Shown one piece after another: positions 18,915 to 27,470 of a DNA stretch of 64,000 bases (the stretch's first letter is position 1; every line of letters begins with the position of its first letter). Source of the stretch: Hyphomicrobiales bacterium (GTDB lineage Bacteria; Pseudomonadota; Alphaproteobacteria; Rhizobiales; Rhizobiaceae); assembly GCA_900470805.1 (NCBI GenBank), contig UCCA01000003.1, forward strand, positions 186,001 to 250,000. Direction: 5' to 3'. Made by a program: the position numbers and the translations under genes. The notes below the pieces were generated by a model. The model worked only from the letters and a program-made list of their open reading frames with translations. It was not told the DNA's origin and made no database searches.

Positions 18915-19318
18915 CGGCTAAATTCGTGGTCGATTCGTCCATCGTGTGCTGTTGGGTTTTGCCGGACGAAAGCTCTGCGATCGCGGCTGCCGCATTCGTC
19001 CATCTTCAAACCTCCGACGCGATCGCGCCCGATTTGTTGTGGCACGAAGTGCGCAATGTCCTGACGATGGCCAAAAGGCGCAATAGGATCGACTTCGACA
19101 AGGCGCGTGAAGGTGTTAAACTTTTGCGTGGGCTAAATATCTTCACGCAACGTTCGTCGAGTGACGACACGATACTCGGCTTGGCGGAACGGCACCGGTT
19201 GACTGCCTACGACGCGGCTTATCTGGCGTTGGCAGTCCAGACAAAACTGCCGCTCGCTACCCTAGATAAGCGACTGATCGAAGCAGCAAAACGCGAAAAC
19301 GTGCTGCTGCTTTCGTAA
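18911..19318 (+). CDS. Type II toxin, VapC-like PIN-domain ribonuclease
   Basis: A 135-residue PIN-domain protein, predicted to cleave RNA (tRNA or rRNA in known VapC proteins). The acidic catalytic set is complete: D8 (VVDSS), E46 (LWHEV), D101 (YDAAYLALA) and D119 (ATLDKRL). The ATG at 18911 overlaps the antitoxin stop by four bases. The target RNA cannot be predicted. It lies between purN and the convergent phnM, so the pair looks like a small insertion at the end of the purine operon, although base composition is not strikingly different. Confidence 0.9.
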   Translation: MTAKFVVDSSIVCCWVLPDESSAIAAAAFVHLQTSDAIAPDLLWHEVRNVLTMAKRRNRIDFDKAREGVKLLRGLNIFTQRSSSDDTILGLAERHRLTAYDAAYLALAVQTKLPLATLDKRLIEAAKRENVLLLS

Positions 19319-19333
19319 TCGGAAGTGCCACTC

Positions 19334-20497
19334 CTACGCCGCGATCGCCCGAGGCTGATGCAGCGTGCCGTCGCTGTAGACGAAGCGGCCGCCGCGGAAG
19401 GTGGCGCGGATGCGGTGGATGTCGCCGGCCTCGACGACAACGAGATCAGCGCGCTGGCCGATGGCGATTTCGCCGCGGTCGAGAAGGCCGGCGGAGCGGG
19501 CAGCGTTCTTCGTTGCCATGGCGACAGCAACAGTCAGGCTGGTTGCCTCCGATATCTTGAAGATGCCGGGAACGAAGGCGGCCGGGTGATAGTCGGCTGC
19601 GATGACCGAGAGAACACCAGCGCGGGCGGCATCGAGCGCGCTCAGATTGCCGGACATCGACTGGCCGCGCAGCGCGTTCGGGGCGCCCATCAGCGTCCAG
19701 AGGCCGCGACGACGCGCTTCTTCGGCGGCCGGCAGCGTGACCGGGAATTCACTGATGGTGACGCCCATCGCGTGCATCTCGGCCACCTTCTCGGCGCTGT
19801 CGTCGTCGTGCGAGGCGAGCGACAGCTTGTGGCGCAGTGACAGGTCGACGATATGGCGGAGCTTGGCTTCGATCTCGGGATTGTCGCGCATAGCGATGCG
19901 CTTGGCGACCATCTCGGCGGCCATCTCCTCGGACACAGCACGACGCTCGGCGATGCTGAGGATATAGCTCTGGATGTTGTTGTACTGGCCCTGCCCCGGC
20001 GTGTGGTCGGTGAGCGACACCATGTCGACATGGCCGGCATCGAGCAGCTTTTCGAGCGCAGGTGCCGCGCCGATGTTGGTGATCTCGTAGCGGGCGTGGA
20101 CGCGGTGATCGATCAGCAGGCTGTCCTTGAGGCGATTGACGCCCTCAATGACGGCGCAGGTGGTTTCCAGCGAGCGGACATGACCATAAACGCTCTCGGT
20201 GGCGAAGGAGACGGCGGCATAGGCGGTCGTCACGCCGTGGGCCGCGAGCTTCTTGTCGAGTTCGTGGATGCTGAAGCCGATAGGCATCATGGCGTTGGGG
20301 CGCGGCGCGATCTCGCGCTCGATCATGTCGCCGTGGAGATCGACGAAGCCCGGCATCAACAGCCGTCCCTCGCCATCGATCGCGGCATTGGCGACCGGCT
20401 CCGGCCGGATCTCGGCAATGACGCCATCCTCGATGCGGACCGAGCCGTTGTTCACGACCTCATCTGGCAGAACGATCGTGAAATTGCTGAGCCACAT
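19334..20497 (-). CDS. phnM: PhnM-like alpha-D-ribose 1-methylphosphonate 5-triphosphate diphosphatase
   Basis: PhnM hydrolyses the triphosphate intermediate of the C-P lyase pathway. The 387-residue protein is an amidohydrolase-fold enzyme with MPGFVDLHGDMIERE near 50-64, TDHTPGQGQY (about 165), SLASHDDDSAE (about 225), GAPNALRG and AADYHP, all as in PhnM. No other phn gene lies nearby (no C-P lyase core, kinase or transporter), so it is an orphan copy whose substrate may be different. ATG at 20497 follows GGAGAAAG. It is followed by the convergent toxin gene and preceded by nudK 77 bases away on the same strand. Confidence 0.88.
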   Translation of the reverse strand: MWLSNFTIVLPDEVVNNGSVRIEDGVIAEIRPEPVANAAIDGEGRLLMPGFVDLHGDMIEREIAPRPNAMMPIGFSIHELDKKLAAHGVTTAYAAVSFATESVYGHVRSLETTCAVIEGVNRLKDSLLIDHRVHARYEITNIGAAPALEKLLDAGHVDMVSLTDHTPGQGQYNNIQSYILSIAERRAVSEEMAAEMVAKRIAMRDNPEIEAKLRHIVDLSLRHKLSLASHDDDSAEKVAEMHAMGVTISEFPVTLPAAEEARRRGLWTLMGAPNALRGQSMSGNLSALDAARAGVLSVIAADYHPAAFVPGIFKISEATSLTVAVAMATKNAARSAGLLDRGEIAIGQRADLVVVEAGDIHRIRATFRGGRFVYSDGTLHQPRAIAA

Positions 20498-20574
20498 CGG
20501 CTTTCTCCTCGCAGGTAATCAATTATGACAAGCCGGAGCGCTTAGCCCCTGTTCGTGACATGCGCGTGAAGGCT

Positions 20575-21174
20575 CTATGGCTTATCCAAGGTACTTCTGT
20601 TCATCACCGCCCACTGCAGCAGAATGATCGTCTTGAAGTCGACGATCTCGCCGCTCTCGATCATCGCCATGGCCGCGTCGAGCGGGATTTCCACAACCTC
20701 GATGTCCTCGTGCTCCTCAGCCAAGCCGCCGCCATCGGAAACGCGATCGGTGGTATCGACGGATGCCGCGAAAAAATGGACGACTTCGGTCACCGAGCCG
20801 GGCGAGCTGTAGGCCTTGAACAGGAAGCGGACATCGCGGACACGAAAGCCGGTTTCTTCCTCGGCCTCGCGGCGGATGGCGGGTTCGGGCTCGTCGCCGT
20901 CGAGAAGCCCGGCGGGCGTTTCGAGTATCCAGGCAGGTTCGCCGTGGAGCTGCAGCGGCAGGCGGAACTGGCGGACGAGGACGACGGTGCCGCGGTTGGG
21001 GTCGTAGAGCAGGATCGTTGCCGCCGGCGTGCGTTGATAGACCTCGCGGTGGACGCGATGGGTCTCGCCGCCGGAATCGGTGTAGTCGACTGTGTACTTG
21101 CTCAGTCGCGTCCATCCGTTCGAGAGCGTCTCTTCTTCGACGATCTCGGCCTTTGCGTTGTCAAATTTAGTCAT
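20575..21174 (-). CDS. nudK: Nudix pyrophosphatase, NudK-like (GDP-mannose hydrolase family)
   Basis: A 199-residue Nudix hydrolase. The Nudix box runs from AGLLDGDEPE through REAEEETGF with all required Gly and Glu residues. The surroundings (REVYQR, ATILLYDP, VVLVRQFRLP, SPGSVTEVVHFF, EDIEVVEIP, GEIVDFKT) match E. coli NudK closely, more than ADP-ribose pyrophosphatase NudF. NudK cleaves GDP-mannose to GMP and mannose 1-phosphate; ADP-ribose is an alternative substrate. The start overlaps the stop of the upstream molybdenum oxidoreductase (ATGA at 21171-21174), so the two are co-translated. Confidence 0.88.
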   Translation of the reverse strand: MTKFDNAKAEIVEEETLSNGWTRLSKYTVDYTDSGGETHRVHREVYQRTPAATILLYDPNRGTVVLVRQFRLPLQLHGEPAWILETPAGLLDGDEPEPAIRREAEEETGFRVRDVRFLFKAYSSPGSVTEVVHFFAASVDTTDRVSDGGGLAEEHEDIEVVEIPLDAAMAMIESGEIVDFKTIILLQWAVMNRSTLDKP

Positions 21175-23309
21175 GCGGCATCCCTACGCAGCCAGACCTT
21201 GTTGTCGTGGACGGCAGCGCCGCCATAGGGCGCGACGGGATCGGCACCGGTGAGCACGTTGATGCCCTCGCCGTCCACATGCGCCCTGTTCGGCCACAGG
21301 CCCTCGGCGATCAATACGCCGGGCTTCACCTCGGTCGTCACCTTGGCATGCAGGCGAACCTCGCCCCTGCTATTGCCAACCTGGACGAGATCGCCATGGA
21401 CGATGCCTTGCGCCTCGGCATCGGCAGGATTGATCATCAACTCCGGTCGCCCTTCCTTCTGCCTTGAGGTCTTGGTCTCGGCGAAGCTGGAGTTCAGGAA
21501 GTTGCGGGCCGGCGATGTGGCGAGGCGGAACGGGTGGTCGGCATCGGCGACCTCGATGACATCGACCTGATCGGGAAAGACCGGAAGCTCGACATGCGGT
21601 CCGAGCAGACCGATGGCTTCGGGCGGACGGTTCGGGGCCGGCTGATTGGTCCAGTCGGGCCGGAAGCGGAAGCGACCGTCCGGATGGGCAAAGCCGTTGA
21701 TGAAATGGGCGTCGTCGAATTCCGGCTGGCGATCGAACCACTTGTGCTCGAGGAAATGATCGTAGCCCGGCAGGTCGCTGGACTGGAGAACGCGATCGAT
21801 CATTTCGCGGGCAGTGAAGCCGAAGCCGGGGCGATCGGCGACGCCGAGGCGCTTGGCCAGCTCTTCGATGACAAAGAGATTGGTGCGCACGCTTTCCGGC
21901 GGCTCGACCAGCTTCGGACCGAGCAGGATGTGGTTCTGGCCGCCGGCGCGGTAAATGTCGTCATGCTCGACGAACATGGTGGCGGGGATGACGATGTCGG
22001 CCATCTCGGCCGTGTCGGTCATGAACTGCTCGTGCACCGCGACGAAGAGATCGTCTCTGGCGAAACCGCGCTTCACCAACCGCTGCTCGGGCGCGATATT
22101 CACCGGGTTGGTGTTCTGGATCAGCATCGCCGTCACCGGGCCACGATGGCGCAGCGCCACGGCGTCGCCTGTCAGGGCGCGTCCGATCTGCGACTGGTCG
22201 ATCATGCGGATATCTTCATCCTTCATCGACCTGCCGGTCAGTTCCGCGCTGTTCATGCGGAAGATATCGCTGTTGGAGTGGAAGGCGCCGCCGCCCTCGT
22301 ACTGCCAGGATCCGAGCACGGTGGCGATAGAGGCGGCCGCATGCATGGCGATTGCGCCGTTGCGCTGGCGGGTGAAGCCGTAGCCGAGGCGGAAGAAGGT
22401 CTTCTTTGTGGTGCCGATGAGCTTCCCGAAAGCCTCTATCTCGTCGACCGACAGGCCGGTGATGGCGGCGGCCCATTGCGGCGTCTTCGTCTTTAGATGC
22501 GCCTCAAGGCCAGCGGGATCGTCGGCGTATTTTGCCATGTAGGCGCGGTCGGCATAGCCGTCGCGGAACGCGATGTGCATGGCGGCGCAGGCAAGTGCGG
22601 CGTCAGTGCCGGGCTTGACGATCAACGCCAAGTCGGCCTGTTTCATCGTCGGGTTGTCGTAGATGTCGATGACGACGATCTTGGCGCCGCGTTCCTTGCG
22701 TGACTTGATGGCGTGGGTCATGACGTTGACCTGCGTGGCCACCGCGTTGGTGCCCCAGATGACGACGCAATCGGTGCGGGCCATCTCGCGCGGATCGGGG
22801 CCGCGCAGAACGCCTGTCGCCATCGTGAACCCGGTCCAGGCCGGGTTGGTGCAGATCGACGAGAAGAAACCGGAGTAGCGCTTGGCGTGGCGCAGGCGGT
22901 CGATGCTGTCGCGCTGCACCCAGCCCATGGTGCCGGCGTAGTAGTAGGGCCAGATGGCCTCGCTGCCATTCTTCGCTTCGGCTTTGACGAATGCCTCGGC
23001 GATCTCGTCCAGCGCATCGTCCCAGGTGATCTGCTGCCACTGTCCCGCCCCCTTGGCGCCAGCGCGCCGCAGCGGATGCATCAGCCGATCCGGGCTATAG
23101 AGCCGTTCGGCGTAGCGGGCGACCTTTGCGCAGATGACGCCTGCGGTATAGCTGTGGTCGTTTGCCCCGCGCACCCGGCCGATCCGACCGTCTTCGGTCA
23201 ACTCGATCTCCAGCGCACAGGTGGACGGACAGTCGTGCGGACAGGCGGTGTGCCCAAGTTTGACTGGAGACTTCGGGGATTTGGCCGTGATGGGGGTCGC
23301 AATGTTCAT
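21171..23309 (-). CDS. Molybdopterin-dependent oxidoreductase with N-terminal 4Fe-4S site
   Basis: A 712-residue member of the DMSO reductase/formate dehydrogenase superfamily. The N-terminal 4Fe-4S site is C23-x3-C27-x3-C31-x28-C60. Next come the molybdopterin domains, with WGTNAVATQVNVM, QNTNPVNIAP and IVIPATMFVEHDD as landmarks, and a C-terminal molydopterin dinucleotide domain (RNFLNSSFAET, GDLVQVGNSRGEV). A candidate Mo-ligand cysteine lies in SSICTNPAW. No Tat signal and no electron-transfer subunit are seen, so it is probably a cytoplasmic single-subunit enzyme; substrate unknown. ATG at 23309 is preferred; the open frame runs to 23375 but would then overlap the divergent rlmJ start. 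It is coupled to nudK. Confidence 0.88.
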   Translation of the reverse strand: MNIATPITAKSPKSPVKLGHTACPHDCPSTCALEIELTEDGRIGRVRGANDHSYTAGVICAKVARYAERLYSPDRLMHPLRRAGAKGAGQWQQITWDDALDEIAEAFVKAEAKNGSEAIWPYYYAGTMGWVQRDSIDRLRHAKRYSGFFSSICTNPAWTGFTMATGVLRGPDPREMARTDCVVIWGTNAVATQVNVMTHAIKSRKERGAKIVVIDIYDNPTMKQADLALIVKPGTDAALACAAMHIAFRDGYADRAYMAKYADDPAGLEAHLKTKTPQWAAAITGLSVDEIEAFGKLIGTTKKTFFRLGYGFTRQRNGAIAMHAAASIATVLGSWQYEGGGAFHSNSDIFRMNSAELTGRSMKDEDIRMIDQSQIGRALTGDAVALRHRGPVTAMLIQNTNPVNIAPEQRLVKRGFARDDLFVAVHEQFMTDTAEMADIVIPATMFVEHDDIYRAGGQNHILLGPKLVEPPESVRTNLFVIEELAKRLGVADRPGFGFTAREMIDRVLQSSDLPGYDHFLEHKWFDRQPEFDDAHFINGFAHPDGRFRFRPDWTNQPAPNRPPEAIGLLGPHVELPVFPDQVDVIEVADADHPFRLATSPARNFLNSSFAETKTSRQKEGRPELMINPADAEAQGIVHGDLVQVGNSRGEVRLHAKVTTEVKPGVLIAEGLWPNRAHVDGEGINVLTGADPVAPYGGAAVHDNKVWLRRDAA

Positions 23310-23391
23310 GGTCTTTCTATATTCCAACCGATAACCGGCCAAAAGCCGGAAACGACGCCCCTCACCCGAATTCATGCAGGCATCAGCGAAA

Positions 23392-24261
23392 ATGAACTAC
23401 CGCCATATCTACCATGCGGGCAATTTTGCCGATGTGCTGAAACACGCCGTGCTGGCGCGTCTCGTCGTCTACATGCAGAAGAAAGATGCCGGCTTCCGCG
23501 TTCTCGATACGCATGCCGGCATCGGGCTCTACGACCTGTCGTCGGAAGAGGCGCAGAAGACCGGCGAATGGCGCGAGGGCATCGGCAAGTTGCTGGAAGC
23601 TGAACTGTCGCCGCAGGTGAGCGAATTGCTGGAGCCCTATCTCGCGGCAGTCCGCGAACTCAACCCGGATGGCGGGTTACGCTACTATCCCGGCTCGCCG
23701 AAGCTGTCGCGCATGCTGTTCCGGCCGCAGGATCGACTTTCGGCGATGGAGTTGCATCCCGAGGATTTCGTGAAGCTGCACCGGCTGTTCGAAGGCGACC
23801 ACCATGCGCGCATCACAGAGCTCGACGGCTGGCTTTCGCTCGGGGCGCACCTGCCGCCGAAGGAAAAGCGCGGCATCGTGCTTGTCGATCCGCCGTTCGA
23901 GGAAGACGGCGAGTATGAGCGGCTGGTGGACGGGCTGGCCAAGGCCTACCGCCGCTTTCCGGGCGGCACCTATTGCCTGTGGTATCCGATCAAGAAAAGC
24001 GCGCCGCTGAAGGAATTCCACGAGGCGCTGCAGGCGCTCGACATTCCAAAAATGTTATGCGCCGAACTCACGGTCAAGAGCGACCGTGGCATGACGGGAT
24101 TGACCGGATCCGGTCTGGTCATCGTCAACCCGCCCTACACGCTGAAGGACGAACTGCATGCGCTGCTGCCGGCGATCAAGGATCACATGGCGCAGGATCG
24201 CTATGCCTCGCACCGCGCGTTCTGGCTGCGCGGCGAAGCCAAGGCCGTGAAAGAGGATTGA
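23392..24261 (+). CDS. rlmJ: 23S rRNA (adenine2030-N6)-methyltransferase
   Basis: Methylates A2030 of 23S rRNA using SAM. It has 289 residues with the distinctive RlmJ start MNYRHIYHAGNFADVLKH, motif I region LDTHAGIGLYDL and the catalytic VDPPFEED (motif IV, DPPF in place of DPPY). WYPIK and GSGLVIVNPPY lie near the C-terminus. The start is placed at the second in-frame ATG (23392), because family proteins begin with M(L/N)YRH; the first ATG at 23374 would add six residues. Divergent from the molybdenum oxidoreductase, 82 bases apart. Confidence 0.94.
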   Translation: MNYRHIYHAGNFADVLKHAVLARLVVYMQKKDAGFRVLDTHAGIGLYDLSSEEAQKTGEWREGIGKLLEAELSPQVSELLEPYLAAVRELNPDGGLRYYPGSPKLSRMLFRPQDRLSAMELHPEDFVKLHRLFEGDHHARITELDGWLSLGAHLPPKEKRGIVLVDPPFEEDGEYERLVDGLAKAYRRFPGGTYCLWYPIKKSAPLKEFHEALQALDIPKMLCAELTVKSDRGMTGLTGSGLVIVNPPYTLKDELHALLPAIKDHMAQDRYASHRAFWLRGEAKAVKED

Positions 24262-24321
24262 CCGACTCTGTCGGGAGAGAAATAGTCCGGCACGTTTCAG
24301 GCATTTTGAAAGAGACCGATA

Positions 24322-24918
24322 ATGAAGATCCTTTGCGCTCCGAGCTCGCCCTACTCCAGCAAGGTGCGCATGGCCGCCCGCTATCTCGATCTCGATGCGA
24401 CCGAAATTCGCGTCGATACCAACGCCGGGCCGGCCATTCTCGTCGATAACAACCCGCTCGGGAAAATCCCGACGCTGCTCACCGACGACGGCGTCTCGAT
24501 CTTCGACAGCTTGGCGATCATGCATTATTTCGATCGCCTCAAGGGCAAACAGCTCTACCCCTCGAAAAATGCCAAGCGCACCGAGGCCGAAATCATCGAG
24601 GCGCTGTGCGACGGTATCTGCGATTGCCTGCTGGCGATCGTCTATGAGCGCCGCTTTCGCGACGAGGAGAAGATTCATCAGCCGTGGATCGACCGTCAAT
24701 GGAAGAAGGCGGTCAGCGGCCTCAGCCATCTGAGCGTGCACGTGCCGAAGCTTGGAAAGAAGCTGCATGGCGGTCATTTCGCGCTGGCGGCGACACTCGG
24801 CTATCTCGACCTGCGCTTCAAGGGCCAGTGGGAAGCGGAGCATTCGGAGCTGATCGGCTGGCTGCGGGAATTCGAGAAGAGGTTCGTGGCCTATTCCGAG
24901 CTGAAGCCTCAGGGCTGA
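24322..24918 (+). CDS. Glutathione S-transferase family protein
   Basis: A 198-residue GST. The N-terminal thioredoxin-like domain shows the start KILCAPSSPYSSKVRMAA, the cis-proline segment GKIPTL and the glutathione gamma-glutamyl contact DSLAIMHY. The remainder is the all-helical C-terminal domain. The class and substrate cannot be assigned. The last ten bases overlap the end of the convergent LysR gene: the GST stop is at 24916-24918 and the LysR stop at 24909-24911. Confidence 0.9.
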   Translation: MKILCAPSSPYSSKVRMAARYLDLDATEIRVDTNAGPAILVDNNPLGKIPTLLTDDGVSIFDSLAIMHYFDRLKGKQLYPSKNAKRTEAEIIEALCDGICDCLLAIVYERRFRDEEKIHQPWIDRQWKKAVSGLSHLSVHVPKLGKKLHGGHFALAATLGYLDLRFKGQWEAEHSELIGWLREFEKRFVAYSELKPQG

Positions 24919-25814
24919 GACGCTGGTCTCTCGGCCTTGACGAAATCGATGAAGGCACGCAACGCCGTCGGCAGTTGTCGGCGGCTTGGATAATAGAGGA
25001 AGAAACCCGGGTAGAACGGGCACCAGTCCTCCAGCACTTGCACGAGACTGCCGTCCGCGATGGCGCTCCGCACCTGCTCCTCGAACAGATAGCCGAGACT
25101 GCCGCCCTGAAGCACAGCATCAAGGATCACGTCCTGATCGCCCAGCGTCAGCGGCCCCTGAACCTCGATCTCCAACTCGATCCCGCCCCGCTCGAATTCC
25201 CAGCGATATAACGAGCCGCCGGCAAAGCGGTAGCGGACGCAGGCGTGGTCCTTGAGGTCGTGCGGCGTCGTCGGCACTGGCCTGTTGTCGAAATAGTCAG
25301 GTGTTCCAACCACGGCGAAGCGGTGGCGCGGGCCGATCGGCACCGCGATCATGTCGGCGGCGATGCTTTCGCCGAAGCGTATGCCGGCATCGAAGCCTGA
25401 TGAGACCATGTCGACCAGCGCGTCGTCGATGACGATCTCGACCTCCACCGACGGGTATACCCGGAGGAAGCGCGAGACGATCGGCAGGAGCACCAGCTTC
25501 GTCGCCGCCCGCGCGGCATTGATGCGTAGCTTGCCGTAAGGCTGACCGCGAAACGTGTCGAGATCGTCGAGTGCTGCGTCAATATCGAGGAAGGCCGGGC
25601 GGATGCGGTCGAACAGCCGTTCGCCGGCCTCCGTCAGACCGACGCCGCGGGTGGTTCGGTTGACCAGGCGCACCTGAAGCCGCTCCTCGATCGCCCGAAG
25701 CGCATGACTCAAGGCCGATGCCGTGACACCCAGTTCGATGGCGGCCTTGCGGAAGCTGCGGTGATTGGCGATGGCCAGGAAGATGGCGAGGTCGGTGGAA
25801 CGAACGCGTTTCAT
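24909..25814 (-). CDS. LysR-family transcriptional regulator
   Basis: A 301-residue LysR regulator. The winged helix-turn-helix is seen at about 18-60 (SFRKAAIELGVTASALSHAL, then IEERLQVRLVNRTTRGVGLT). The effector-binding domain follows from about 90 (GKLRINAARAATKLVL), of the sub-type common beside oxidoreductases. It is divergent from the short-chain dehydrogenase at 25922, with 107 bases between, and that gene is the natural target. The sequence GATGA-N7-TCATC lies two bases upstream of its start codon (25816-25832), possibly part of its binding site. Its coding end overlaps the GST gene by ten bases. Confidence 0.92.
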   Translation of the reverse strand: MKRVRSTDLAIFLAIANHRSFRKAAIELGVTASALSHALRAIEERLQVRLVNRTTRGVGLTEAGERLFDRIRPAFLDIDAALDDLDTFRGQPYGKLRINAARAATKLVLLPIVSRFLRVYPSVEVEIVIDDALVDMVSSGFDAGIRFGESIAADMIAVPIGPRHRFAVVGTPDYFDNRPVPTTPHDLKDHACVRYRFAGGSLYRWEFERGGIELEIEVQGPLTLGDQDVILDAVLQGGSLGYLFEEQVRSAIADGSLVQVLEDWCPFYPGFFLYYPSRRQLPTALRAFIDFVKAERPASQP

Positions 25815-25921
25815 TGATGAATTATTCTCATCGACTTGTAGACTAGAAGGTAAATTCTCTCAGTTGTACGCATACGCTACCTTGGCTGTGTCAGTAAATC
25901 ACAATCCGAAGGGAAAACGTC

Positions 25922-26770
25922 ATGCGTGTTTGGTTCATTACTGGTGCATCGCGAGGTTTCGGTGCGCTCATCACCCAGGAAGCGCTCAACGCCGGCGACG
26001 CTGTCGTTGCCACGGCCCGCAACCCGAAAGGTATGCAAGAGAAATTCGGGAATCATTCGAATCTGTTGGCGGTGACGCTTGATGTTACGGATGAAGCCTC
26101 GGCGCACAAGGCAGCCGAAGAGGCGGTGAAGCGCTTCGGTCGGATCGACATCCTGCTCAACAACGCCGGCTTTGGTCTGCTAGGCGCCGTCGAGGAAGCC
26201 ACGGAAGGCGAGATCGAGAAGCTCTACGCAGCAAATGTTTTCGGCCTGCTGAAAGTGACACGCGCGGTGCTCCCGCACATGCGCCGCCAGCGTTCCGGCC
26301 ATGTCGTCAATATCTCGTCGATCGGCGGTTACGTCTCGCATGCCGGCTGGGGCGTCTATTGCTCGACCAAGTTTGCGGTCGAAGGCCTGACGGAAGCGCT
26401 GGCTGCGGAGCTCGCACCGCTCGGCATCAAGGCAACGGTCGTCGAACCCGGCTTCTTCCGAACCGATTTCCTTGATGAAAGCTCACTGTCCGTCAGCCCC
26501 AGTTCGATTGCCGAGTACGGCGAGACGCCGGCTGGCGAAATGCGTGAGTTGGCCGCCGGCTTCAACCACCGGCAGCCGGGCGACCCTGCCCGCTTCGCCA
26601 AGGCGATGATCACGCTGGCGCATTCCGACAACCCGCCGCTGCGCATGCCGTTCGGCAGCGACACCGTCGCAGCCATCGAAAAGAAGAACGCCAGCGTTGC
26701 CGCGGAATTGTCCGTATGGCGGGATCTGGCGGTATCGACGGACTTCCCGCTCGATGCCGACGCCGCCTGA
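25922..26770 (+). CDS. Short-chain dehydrogenase/reductase
   Basis: A 282-residue classical SDR. The cofactor motif is TGASRGFG (7-14), NNAG is at about 81-84, and the catalytic Ser-Tyr-x3-Lys set is in ISSIGGYVSHAGWGVYCSTK. The Arg in ATARN after the second strand suggests NADPH preference. The substrate is unknown; proteins like this are often annotated only as oxidoreductases. ATG at 25922 follows GAAGGGAAAACGTC. It is divergent from the LysR gene, which probably controls it, and ends before a bidirectional terminator shared with the outer-membrane protein gene. Confidence 0.9.
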   Translation: MRVWFITGASRGFGALITQEALNAGDAVVATARNPKGMQEKFGNHSNLLAVTLDVTDEASAHKAAEEAVKRFGRIDILLNNAGFGLLGAVEEATEGEIEKLYAANVFGLLKVTRAVLPHMRRQRSGHVVNISSIGGYVSHAGWGVYCSTKFAVEGLTEALAAELAPLGIKATVVEPGFFRTDFLDESSLSVSPSSIAEYGETPAGEMRELAAGFNHRQPGDPARFAKAMITLAHSDNPPLRMPFGSDTVAAIEKKNASVAAELSVWRDLAVSTDFPLDADAA

Positions 26771-26786
26771 TATCGAGACCAAGCAA

Positions 26787-26818
26787 TAAAAAAGCCGGGC
26801 GCTGAGGCCCGGCTTTCT
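26787..26818. terminator. Bidirectional terminator
   Basis: The arms AGCCGGGC and GCCCGGCT enclose a short loop. An A-run on the left (T-run for the minus strand) and TTTCT on the right let it serve both the SDR (plus, stop 26770) and the outer-membrane protein gene (minus, stop 26838). Confidence 0.8.
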
Positions 26819-26837
26819 CATGTCATGATCGAGTGGA

Positions 26838-27470
26838 TCAGAACTTCATGCCGATACCGACCTTGACGCTGTGCTCGTCGTAACCGCGCGAGATGTTCGC
26901 GCCGCCGACGTTGAAGTCGTTCTTCTGGTAGTCGGTGTAGCGGTATTCGATACGAGCCGTGATGTTGTTCGTGACCATGGCTTCCGCACCGGCACCAACC
27001 GTGTAGCCGAGCGCGGCGTCGGTGTCAGAACCGGCAGCGTTGCTGAACTTGTTCTTGGTGGCAGCCAGACCGGCCGTACCATAGAGCAGGAAGGGGTTCA
27101 GGTCGTAGCCGATGCGGCCACGGATCGAGCCGTTGATGCCGTTCTTGGCAATGCCGCCATCGACAGGATTGTCAGCACCGGAATAACCGACGTCGCCTTC
27201 GACGCCGTACACGATCTGACCCTGCTGCCAGTTGTAGCCGCTGTAGATCTGGCCGCCGAATGCGCGGGCGTTATACTTGTCGGCGAAGCCGCCCATGTTG
27301 TAGGTGCCAGCGCCACCGAGGTAGAAGCCCTGCCAGTTGCCCGTGGGAGCCGGGTCGTTCTGGGCGATTGGTGCTTCCGGGATCTGATCAACAGCGTCAG
27401 CTGCATAGGCAGCCGAAACGCCACCAAGGGCAACGGTCGAAACCAACAGGCTAGCAATAAACGTACGCAT
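26838..27470 (-). CDS. Outer-membrane beta-barrel protein, Omp25/Omp31-like
   Basis: A 210-residue outer-membrane protein. A signal peptide (MRTFIASLLVSTVALGG to AYAAD) is followed by a Pro/Ala linker and an eight-stranded barrel typical of rhizobial and Brucella Omp25/31 porins: GFYLGGAGTYNMGG, GVEGDVGYSG, RGRIGYDLNPFLLYG, EYRYTDY and a final aromatic Phe (KVGIGMKF). The start is decided by the Shine-Dalgarno AAGGAG at 27477-27482, six bases before ATG 27470; an ATG at 27476 touches it and is too close. A bidirectional terminator follows the stop. A long AT-rich upstream region, with a palindrome, suggests a strongly regulated promoter. Confidence 0.9.
   Translation of the reverse strand: MRTFIASLLVSTVALGGVSAAYAADAVDQIPEAPIAQNDPAPTGNWQGFYLGGAGTYNMGGFADKYNARAFGGQIYSGYNWQQGQIVYGVEGDVGYSGADNPVDGGIAKNGINGSIRGRIGYDLNPFLLYGTAGLAATKNKFSNAAGSDTDAALGYTVGAGAEAMVTNNITARIEYRYTDYQKNDFNVGGANISRGYDEHSVKVGIGMKF

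Noticed and set aside
25816..25832. GATGA-N7-TCATC as the LysR operator
   Set aside because: Only 5-bp arms and it touches the LysR start codon; LysR boxes are too loose for a confident call, so it is mentioned only in the gene entry.
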